Below, piece after piece: positions 1-6,001 of a DNA stretch of 18,406 nucleotides. The DNA is from S010-17 sp036478895. GTDB taxonomy: Bacteria > Bacteroidota > Bacteroidia > Flavobacteriales > Flavobacteriaceae. A program made the position numbers and the translations under genes. The first letter of the stretch is position 1; each line of letters begins with the position of its first letter. The stretch lies in the NCBI GenBank assembly GCA_036478895.1, contig JAZGEV010000097.1:1-18406 (forward strand). Reading direction: 5' to 3'. The notes below the pieces were generated by a model. The model worked only from the letters and a program-made list of their open reading frames with translations, was not told where the DNA came from and made no database searches.

Positions 1-108
1 AATTTCACGTAGTGTATTGAAAGATTAATTGAAAGAAGTTGTTGATATATACATGTTAGTGCCAATTATGACCCGTCCTAAAATATGTATACACAAATTA
101 AAAACATA

Positions 109-142
109 TATTTAGCTTATTTTCAGAATCGAAAGCTAAATA
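109..142. repeat. Inverted repeat, 10-bp arms
   Basis: Arms TATTTAGCTT (109-118) and AAGCTAAATA (133-142) are perfectly complementary around a 14-nt loop. No U-tract follows directly on either strand, so it is not an obvious intrinsic terminator. It could be a processed 3' end of an upstream gene or the remnant of a mobile element end. Confidence 0.4.
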
Positions 143-245
143 ATTTATTCAAAGGGAATTTAGAAAGTCGTGAAATTAAAAATTACTATTAATGTAACCT
201 TATTTTAGATCTAGACTAAGAATGAATGGTTTAGTAATAATACTG

Positions 246-276
246 AAAAAGGAAATCCAAGATTGGTTTCCTTTTT
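246..276 (-). terminator. Terminator of the BI-1/ytxJ/CPBP operon
   Basis: The hairpin pairs 246-259 with 264-276 around an AGAT loop, with one bulged T (GGAAATCCA against TGGTTTCC). A-runs on one side and T-runs on the other make it usable in both directions. On the minus strand it ends in TTTTT, 15 bases after the CPBP stop codon, as expected for the end of that operon. Confidence 0.8.
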
Positions 277-290
277 ATTTAGAAAATAAA

Positions 291-1448
291 TTATTCCATT
301 TCATTAGGCTTAACTATCTTTCCCGCTAATTTTTCACGCCAATTTCTCCAACCATATTTTTTACTAAAAATGAATAATAGTATTGGATAAATTATAAGTA
401 CAGGAACAAAGGTTTCAAAACCAATTGAAGGCTCAGAATTATCTATTAAAAGCGCATCCGTTTGAAAAACAGTCCACGTTGTAGTCACAAATATTGCTGC
501 AACAATATTATTTGCTGCATGAAATCCTAATGCTAATTCTGTGCCTTCATCCATTAAGGTTAAAACACCTAAAAACAGACCAGTACCAATATAATACACC
601 ATCACAATATTCCCCAATTTTTCAACCTCTGGATTTGCTCCGTGCAATAAACCAAAAGCTACAGACGTGACAAGCAACGGTAATAATGTGGTGTTTAAAA
701 CAGCATGCAACCCATTATATATAGGCGTTTTACTTAATTTAGAAACCAAGTTGGTATTTAATAACAACACCAATAGAGCCGTTAAAATACTAACAATTCC
801 AAATCTAATAAGTCCATTGTATTTGTGAAATTCAACCATCTCTGCTAAAACGATATAAGCAAATACACTCACAATAATATAAAACACTACAAATGGAAAT
901 GATTTTTTAATTGTTGCAATCCCTAGACCTTGCATAAAATAACCTCTAAAAAGTAATTCTTCAAAACTGGTTTGAAATGGTAAAATAAAAAATGAAATTA
1001 AAACTAACACTACAAAAGGGATGAGTTTAAAATTCCAAGTATAATTCTCTGGCGCCATAAAATAACCCAAAACAAGTAGCGATAATGAAACTAAAAACCA
1101 CAAGCCAAATGCAAAAAAAACGCGTTTCCAGTCTGTTTTTTTACGACTTGTAATCAAAGATGTAAAGGATCGTTTATGAATGTATTTTACAGAAAACCAT
1201 AACGCAATTAAACCGCCAATAAACATGAGTATCATTAAAAACAAAAACAGATTGGCATCAATACCCAAATCCATAAAATTATTTGCTGCAGACTTATACA
1301 TTTCTTCCAAACTAGAACTGTGCATTGTTGCAACTATCAACAATGGTATTACACCAATAAATTGCCAGCCAAGCATTACAATAACTAGTGTTGCAATATA
1401 TAGCCAAATGCTATTTCTACCTTTAAAAGCTTGTTGAATATAGGTCAT
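291..1448 (-). CDS. CPBP family intramembrane metalloprotease
   Basis: Polytopic membrane protein of 385 residues of the CPBP (CAAX protease and bacteriocin-processing, Abi) family. The three family motifs are present: EELLFRG at residues 163-169 (glutamate pair and arginine), H269 in the FGLLHGAN motif, and H310 with N313/N314 in GFHAANN. These would form the metal-dependent active site inside the membrane, so it is predicted to be catalytically competent; the substrate is unknown. About 100 residues, with extra hydrophobic segments, separate motif 1 from motif 2, which is much longer than in short CPBP proteins. It is the last gene of a minus-strand operon, only 2 bases after the ytxJ stop, and is followed by a strong terminator. 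By context it may act in membrane or redox stress, but this is inference only. Confidence 0.85.
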   Translation of the reverse strand: MTYIQQAFKGRNSIWLYIATLVIVMLGWQFIGVIPLLIVATMHSSSLEEMYKSAANNFMDLGIDANLFLFLMILMFIGGLIALWFSVKYIHKRSFTSLITSRKKTDWKRVFFAFGLWFLVSLSLLVLGYFMAPENYTWNFKLIPFVVLVLISFFILPFQTSFEELLFRGYFMQGLGIATIKKSFPFVVFYIIVSVFAYIVLAEMVEFHKYNGLIRFGIVSILTALLVLLLNTNLVSKLSKTPIYNGLHAVLNTTLLPLLVTSVAFGLLHGANPEVEKLGNIVMVYYIGTGLFLGVLTLMDEGTELALGFHAANNIVAAIFVTTTWTVFQTDALLIDNSEPSIGFETFVPVLIIYPILLFIFSKKYGWRNWREKLAGKIVKPNEME

Positions 1449-1450
1449 CT

Positions 1451-1825
1451 TTAGTTTAATTTTATGGATAATAAGCCATGATGAGAATCATGTGCTATCA
1501 CTTTTTTGTTTTTAATTACAATTAATTGTGGTGATTGATGTATCACATTAAATTTACTAGCTACAGCATTAGAAATATCGCGAAAGCGCAATAAATCTAA
1601 AAAATATAAATCAACATCACTATCCAATGCAGTGAATTGTTTTTCGAATTGTTTAATAACCATACCACTAACACCACAACGTGTGCTGTGTTTAAATATG
1701 ACTTGTTTTTTGGTTCCTGAATGAACTAAAATTTCATTCAATTGCATCATTGAATTTAACGGAATCCAATCCACATCAGAAAACGTATCTTCTTTTGCCG
1801 AAAATAAATTAGAAAAAATACCCAT
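1451..1825 (-). CDS. Bacillithiol system redox-active protein YtxJ
   Basis: Small cytoplasmic thioredoxin-fold protein of 124 residues, recognised as the YtxJ family. The key site is TRCGVS at residues 48-53, preceded by FKHS, a monothiol arrangement with a single active cysteine, C50. YtxJ proteins are thought to act as monothiol bacilliredoxins, removing or transferring bacillithiol from protein thiols; several Bacteroidota are known to make bacillithiol. No signal peptide is present. Its ATG overlaps the stop codon of the upstream BI-1 gene by one base (TAATG at 1825), suggesting translational coupling, and the CPBP gene begins 2 bases after its stop. The family call is firm; the redox role is inferred from the family, and no other bacillithiol gene is visible here. 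Confidence 0.82.
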   Translation of the reverse strand: MGIFSNLFSAKEDTFSDVDWIPLNSMMQLNEILVHSGTKKQVIFKHSTRCGVSGMVIKQFEKQFTALDSDVDLYFLDLLRFRDISNAVASKFNVIHQSPQLIVIKNKKVIAHDSHHGLLSIKLN

Positions 1826-2511
1826 TAGTCTCTAGACATAAAGATGCGTAAAACATACCAAAACAACAACATAAATGATGCAAACAAACCTACCGCAGCT
1901 CCAACATATTGATCTGGCTGATATTCGTATTTTAATTGCGATGTTTGGTATAATATAGTACCAGCAGCAATTACTATCATTAGTACAGAAAACCATAAAC
2001 CAAGATCAAATCCAAATAAAATGCCTGTTACTATTAAGCCAATTGCTATAAAAAATCCAATGGTTAAAGCAGATTTTAAGAATGAAAAATCCTTAGTACT
2101 CATCAATGCAACAGCACTTAAACCAACAAATAAAAATACGCTTACTAAACCTGCTTGCTGTATAACTTGTGGCGAACTGTAATGCATTGCAATGTAAATC
2201 ATTGGGACAAAAATAATAGCTTCTGCTACAACATAAAATGCCAAGCCCAAATATTGTGTTTGTCTGCTTGTATTGTGGGCTAGTTTTTCAGCAAAATTAG
2301 TAGCTAACCAAAAACCACCTAATAACGCTAACCACAAATAGCCTTGAGTTAATGAAAGCATAAATTTTACCAAAGGCTCAGATTTTAACATCATTGCTTC
2401 CACGCCAATAAAAGCGACTAAAGCTAATGCTACGTGAGTGTATGTTTTCTTATAAAAAGTTGCTTTTTCTGTTGCTTCTAAATTGATGAATAAATCTTGT
2501 GTGTGTTCCAT
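1825..2511 (-). CDS. Bax inhibitor-1/YccA family membrane protein
   Basis: Integral membrane protein of 228 residues with about seven hydrophobic segments, the usual size and topology of bacterial BI-1 (YccA/YetJ) proteins. The C-terminal stretch LKYEYQPDQY, followed by a last hydrophobic helix, resembles the family end, where acidic residues form the pH-sensitive calcium-leak site of Bacillus YetJ. In E. coli the relative YccA modulates the FtsH protease. It is the first gene of an operon with ytxJ (one-base overlap) and a CPBP protease. A perfect TAnnTTTG element lies about 33 bases upstream of the start (2544-2551). The start is supported by that promoter and by an A-rich leader. The exact transport or proteolysis-related role cannot be read from the sequence. 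Confidence 0.85.
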   Translation of the reverse strand: MEHTQDLFINLEATEKATFYKKTYTHVALALVAFIGVEAMMLKSEPLVKFMLSLTQGYLWLALLGGFWLATNFAEKLAHNTSRQTQYLGLAFYVVAEAIIFVPMIYIAMHYSSPQVIQQAGLVSVFLFVGLSAVALMSTKDFSFLKSALTIGFFIAIGLIVTGILFGFDLGLWFSVLMIVIAAGTILYQTSQLKYEYQPDQYVGAAVGLFASFMLLFWYVLRIFMSRD

Positions 2512-2543
2512 AGTTGTTTTAAAATGTTAGTATTTAGTAATGG

Positions 2544-2551
2544 CAAATGTA
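2544..2551 (-). promoter_or_regulatory. -7 promoter element for BI-1 operon
   Basis: Read on the minus strand, this is TACATTTG followed by C, a perfect match to the Bacteroidota -7 consensus TAnnTTTG. A clear TTG -33 element was not found at the normal distance. The predicted transcript would have a leader of about 25-30 bases before the ATG at 2511. Confidence 0.55.
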
Positions 2552-2673
2552 CGGATTAATTTAGTTTTAAATTTACCTAATAATATCTAATCAAAAGTCA
2601 ATCCAAAAATTCAATTACAAAAAAATCTGCTAAAAAGTCATATTTCAAAAGCCTTTAAAGCCATTTTGTCGTA

Positions 2674-2708
2674 AATAGTTACAGCTTCAGACAACGGAAT
2701 ACTTTTTG
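2674..2708 (+). promoter_or_regulatory. Candidate clpB promoter
   Basis: TTTTG (2674-2678), a 21-base spacer and TACTTTTTG (2700-2708) resemble the Bacteroidota -33/-7 pair, with one extra T in the -7 box. A start around 2712-2715 would give a leader of about 60 bases that contains the inverted repeat at 2726-2755. It is a weak match, since T-runs are common in this DNA. Confidence 0.35.
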
Positions 2709-2725
2709 ATTATGCTATATTAAAC

Positions 2726-2755
2726 ATTGAAAAATTCGATGATTGAATTTTCAAT
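2726..2755 (+). repeat. Inverted repeat upstream of clpB
   Basis: ATTGAAAAATTC (2726-2737) and GAATTTTCAAT (2745-2755) are complementary except for one extra A, with a 7-base spacer. It lies 17 bases before the clpB ATG. It may be a repressor or activator site, or an AU-rich leader hairpin. It does not match the CIRCE sequence bound by HrcA. Confidence 0.5.
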
Positions 2756-2772
2756 ATTAAAAATACAAAACA

Positions 2773-5361
2773 ATGAACATTAATAATTATACTATAAAAT
2801 CTCAAGAATCAATTCAATATGCACAAGAATTGGCACAAGGATTTGAACATCAACAAATAGAAAACGCACATCTTTTAAAAGCAATTTTTAAAGTAGATGA
2901 ACACGTTATCCCATTTATACTAAAAAAATTAAGTGTTAATTTAAGTTTGTTTCAAAAAACTTTAGACACCATTTTACAATCGTTTCCAAAAGTAAAAGGT
3001 GGCGAACTGCAATTTTCTAGAACTACTGCAACTATGCTTACCGATGCAAATATCATTGCAAAAAAAATGAAAGATGAATATGTATCCATTGAACATTTAA
3101 TAATTGCAATATTAAATTCAAAAGGTGCAACAGCTCAACTTTTAAAAGACAATGGCATCAATGAAAAAGAATTAAATGCTGCTATTAACGAAATGCGAAA
3201 TGGCGAACGTGTCACATCACAATCGGCTGAGGACACTTATAATTCCTTAAAAAAATATGCCAAAAACTTAAATGAAATGGCAAACACAGGAAAACTAGAT
3301 CCTGTTATTGGACGTGATGAAGAAATACGTAGAATACTACAAATTTTATCGCGTAGAACAAAAAACAATCCTATACTTATTGGTGAACCAGGCACTGGAA
3401 AAACAGCCATAGCTGAAGGTTTAGCACATCGGATTGTAAAAGGTGATGTGCCAGAAAATTTACAAAATAAAACACTTTATTCTCTAGATATGGGTTCCTT
3501 AATTGCGGGCGCAAAATATAAAGGCGAGTTTGAAGAACGTTTAAAATCGGTTGTAAAAGAAGTGACATCAGCCAATGGTGAAATTATTTTATTTATCGAC
3601 GAAATTCACACTTTAGTTGGTGCTGGTGGTGGACAAGGCGCAATGGATGCAGCAAATATATTAAAACCTGCATTGGCTCGTGGTGAATTACGTGCCATTG
3701 GCGCAACAACATTGGATGAATATCAAAAATATTTCGAAAAAGATAAAGCTTTAGAAAGACGTTTTCAAAAAGTAATTGTAGATGAACCCGATACAGAATC
3801 TGCTATTTCTATTCTAAGAGGTATTAAAGAAAAATACGAAACGCATCATAAAGTACAAATTAAAGACAGTGCCATTATTGCTTGTGTGGAATTATCGCAA
3901 CGTTATATTACCAATCGGTTTTTACCAGATAAAGCCATTGATTTAATGGACGAAGCAGCTGCAAAAATTCGGATGGAAATAAATTCAAAACCTGAAGAAT
4001 TGGATGTTTTAGATCGTAGAATAATGCAATTAGAAATTGAAATTGAAGCCATAAAACGTGAAAAAGACGAACGTAAAATTGCTAAAATCAAAAAAGAACT
4101 CGCCAATTTAAAAGAAGATAGAGAAAGTATTTATGCCAAATGGAAAAGTGAGAAAGATATGGTAGATGATATACAAACTGCCAAAGAAAATATAGAGAAT
4201 TTTAAACTTGAAGCAGAACGTGCAGAACGTGATGGTAATTACGGTTTGGTTGCAGAAATCCGTTATGGAAAAATTCAAAAAGAAGATGAAATCTTAGTGA
4301 AATTACAAGCAAAACTTGCCAATAATCAAGAGAACTCGTTAATAAAAGAGGAAGTCACTAGCGAAGATATTGCTGAAGTTGTTGCAAAATGGACAGGCAT
4401 ACCTGTGCAAAAAATGTTACAAAGTGATCGTGAAAAATTATTGGAATTGGAAACCGAATTGCATAAACGTGTTGTAGGACAAGATGAAGCAATTATTGCG
4501 GTAGCTGATGCTGTTAGAAGATCTAGAGCTGGCTTGCAGGATGTGAAAAAACCATTAGGTTCGTTTCTGTTTTTGGGAACAACTGGTGTTGGAAAAACTG
4601 AATTGGCCAAAGCGTTAGCAGATTATTTATTTGACGATGAATCGGCTTTAACAAGAATTGATATGAGTGAATATCAAGAACGTCATTCGGTTAGTAGATT
4701 AATTGGTGCGCCTCCAGGTTATGTTGGTTATGAAGAAGGCGGACAATTAACCGAAGCGGTTCGTAGAAAACCATATTCAGTCATTTTATTAGATGAAATC
4801 GAAAAAGCACATCCAGATACGTTTAATATTTTGTTACAAGTACTCGATGAAGGTCGTTTAACGGATAACAAAGGGCGCATAGCCGATTTTAAAAATGCCA
4901 TAATTATAATGACATCCAATATGGGCGCGCATATTATTCAAGAGAAATTAGAGCATTTGGATATGGAGAAAAGAGCGCTTGTAGTTGATGAAACCAAAAC
5001 TGAAGTTTTGCGCTTATTAAAAGAAACAGTTCGACCAGAGTTTATCAATAGAATTGACGAAATCATCATGTTTACGCCTTTAAATAAAACCGAAGTTACT
5101 CAAATTGTTCGGATTCAAATAAATGGATTAACAAAAATGCTTAGCGAAAAGAATATTCAGTTTTCTGCAACCGATGAAGCTATTACAAATTTAGCGACTC
5201 TTGGCTTTGATCCACAATTTGGTGCAAGACCAATAAAACGTGTTATACAACGTGAAGTGCTCAATAAATTGTCAAAAGAAATATTGGGCAATAAAATTAC
5301 TGCCGATAGCTCTATTTTATTAGACGCTTTTAATGGTGAGTTTGTATTTAGGAATGTGTAA
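2773..5361 (+). CDS. clpB: ATP-dependent chaperone ClpB
   Basis: Hexameric AAA+ disaggregase of 862 residues, the normal full length, that works with DnaK to pull polypeptides out of aggregates in the cytoplasm. The order is: Clp N-terminal repeats (about 1-150); first ATPase domain with Walker A GEPGTGKT at 204-211, substrate-gripping loop YKGEFEER, and Walker B IDE around 275-277; charged coiled-coil middle domain (about 405-525), which marks ClpB against ClpA/ClpC; second ATPase domain with Walker A GTTGVGKT at 602-609, pore loop GYVGYEEG, and Walker B LLDE at 672-675; and a C-terminal small domain with FGARPIKR. No ClpP-binding loop was noticed. It stands alone on the plus strand, divergent from the BI-1 operon. 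An inverted repeat and a candidate promoter lie upstream and could provide stress control. Identification is near certain. Confidence 0.97.
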   Translation: MNINNYTIKSQESIQYAQELAQGFEHQQIENAHLLKAIFKVDEHVIPFILKKLSVNLSLFQKTLDTILQSFPKVKGGELQFSRTTATMLTDANIIAKKMKDEYVSIEHLIIAILNSKGATAQLLKDNGINEKELNAAINEMRNGERVTSQSAEDTYNSLKKYAKNLNEMANTGKLDPVIGRDEEIRRILQILSRRTKNNPILIGEPGTGKTAIAEGLAHRIVKGDVPENLQNKTLYSLDMGSLIAGAKYKGEFEERLKSVVKEVTSANGEIILFIDEIHTLVGAGGGQGAMDAANILKPALARGELRAIGATTLDEYQKYFEKDKALERRFQKVIVDEPDTESAISILRGIKEKYETHHKVQIKDSAIIACVELSQRYITNRFLPDKAIDLMDEAAAKIRMEINSKPEELDVLDRRIMQLEIEIEAIKREKDERKIAKIKKELANLKEDRESIYAKWKSEKDMVDDIQTAKENIENFKLEAERAERDGNYGLVAEIRYGKIQKEDEILVKLQAKLANNQENSLIKEEVTSEDIAEVVAKWTGIPVQKMLQSDREKLLELETELHKRVVGQDEAIIAVADAVRRSRAGLQDVKKPLGSFLFLGTTGVGKTELAKALADYLFDDESALTRIDMSEYQERHSVSRLIGAPPGYVGYEEGGQLTEAVRRKPYSVILLDEIEKAHPDTFNILLQVLDEGRLTDNKGRIADFKNAIIIMTSNMGAHIIQEKLEHLDMEKRALVVDETKTEVLRLLKETVRPEFINRIDEIIMFTPLNKTEVTQIVRIQINGLTKMLSEKNIQFSATDEAITNLATLGFDPQFGARPIKRVIQREVLNKLSKEILGNKITADSSILLDAFNGEFVFRNV

Positions 5362-5417
5362 ATTTTTATTGAACATCAAAAAATAAAAAAATATTCTGCT
5401 TATTCTGCTGGTATTGG

Positions 5418-5440
5418 CTACAAAGTTTATTTGTAGTTTT
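5418..5440 (+). terminator. Probable terminator after clpB
   Basis: CTACAAA (5418-5424) and TTTGTAG (5430-5436) pair perfectly around GTTTA and are followed by TTTT. It lies 57 bases after the clpB stop. The stem is short and AT-rich, so strength is uncertain. Confidence 0.45.
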
Positions 5441-5506
5441 AAAAAACACCTAGATTTAAACAGAAAGATTAACATGTTTTTAATAAAATTTACCAATATT
5501 ATTTAA

Positions 5507-5514
5507 TACATTTG
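5507..5514 (+). promoter_or_regulatory. -7 promoter element for the metal-handling locus
   Basis: TACATTTG followed by C is a perfect TAnnTTTG match. It ends only 8 bases before the ATG at 5523, so transcription should start about 2-5 bases before the start codon, giving a nearly leaderless mRNA. The -33 region has only a T-run (around 5477-5481), not a clear TTG. Confidence 0.55.
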
Positions 5515-5522
5515 CACATTCA

Positions 5523-5951
5523 ATGAAACTATTTCAAAAAATAACGGCCCTTTTACTATCTATAATTGTTGTTTTATCAACCTTATCATTTAGTGCAATT
5601 ACACATTATTGTGGTGGTGAAGCGGTTGCTATTTCTTATTTTGGTGACTCAGAATCTTGTGGTAATGATGAAGGTTCTTGCTGTAATGCTGATGATGTTC
5701 TTAAAAAATCAAAAGCAAATTTTAAAAAAACGCCTTGTTGTAAAGACATTAAAAGTCAAATAAGTAGCTCTAATTTTCTGAAATCAAATAGTGCAATTTC
5801 AAACGTAATTAGCTTCAATGCAATTTTTACATCGCAGTATTTTAATTTTGAACAAAAGACAATAGCCCACTTTTTTACAAATAATTTTTATTATAAAATT
5901 ATTTACGAAAAGCAAAATTTACAAATTCTCTTTCAATCTTTTTTAATTTGA
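5523..5951 (+). CDS. HYC_CC_PP-type small Cys-rich membrane protein
   Basis: 142 residues with an N-terminal hydrophobic helix (about 8-25) followed at once by HYC (28-30), then two cysteine pairs (CC at 53-54 and PCCKD at 71-75) plus C46. This matches the Bacteroidota family named for HYC, CC and PP motifs, which is found beside TonB receptors and heavy-metal-associated proteins. Function is unknown; the cysteine and histidine residues in a periplasm-facing segment suggest metal binding, by inference. The C-terminus ends ILFQSFLI as I recall for the family, but the Pro-Pro pair expected shortly before it is absent (the stretch reads KIIYEK at 125-130). It is the first gene of a locus with the receptor and HMA-like genes, with a perfect -7 element just upstream. 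Confidence 0.7.
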   Translation: MKLFQKITALLLSIIVVLSTLSFSAITHYCGGEAVAISYFGDSESCGNDEGSCCNADDVLKKSKANFKKTPCCKDIKSQISSSNFLKSNSAISNVISFNAIFTSQYFNFEQKTIAHFFTNNFYYKIIYEKQNLQILFQSFLI

Positions 5952-5996
5952 TGTTTAATTATTTTTTCTGAAAAATAATTAATAATAACAAACATC
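5950..5996 (+). repeat. Nested hairpin between first and second gene
   Basis: An outer pair GATGTTT (5950-5956) and AAACATC (5990-5996) encloses, with a two-base overlap on the left, an inner perfect 12-bp stem TTAATTATTTTT (5955-5966) and AAAAATAATTAA (5971-5982) with loop TCTG. It spans the whole gap, overlaps the upstream TGA stop, and ends 5 bases before the receptor ATG. It could tune receptor translation or act as a weak attenuator. Confidence 0.5.
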
Positions 5997-6001
5997 AAAA
6001 C

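Larger units (their letters stand above)
1..290. other. Noncoding left edge
   Basis: No convincing reading frame was found on either strand across these 290 bases. The stretch holds one inverted repeat (109-142) and a strong hairpin terminator (246-276), both described separately. It probably separates the minus-strand operon ending at 291 from whatever lies left of the window. Confidence 0.6.

Noticed and set aside
61..100. Possible insertion-sequence end (ATGACCCGTCCTAAAAT region)
   Set aside because: It only looked familiar from memory; no transposase fragment, paired terminal repeat or target duplication is visible in the window.
1180..1437. 85-residue plus-strand frame inside the CPBP gene
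   Set aside because: It overlaps the N-terminal membrane region of a firmly supported gene; it is an antisense shadow.
2726..2755. CIRCE (HrcA) operator before clpB
   Set aside because: Sequence and spacer do not match TTAGCACTC-N9-GAGTGCTAA.
4326..4610. 94-residue minus-strand frame inside clpB
   Set aside because: It lies antisense to the conserved second ATPase domain, with no independent support.
5388..5408. Short tandem ATTCTGCTT/ATTCTGCTG after clpB
   Set aside because: Only two imperfect 9-base units; expected by chance in AT-rich spacer DNA.
5566..5763. 65-residue plus-strand frame overlapping the HYC_CC_PP-type gene
   Set aside because: Alternate frame of a gene that has a signal peptide, cysteine motifs and promoter; the overlapping frame has none.
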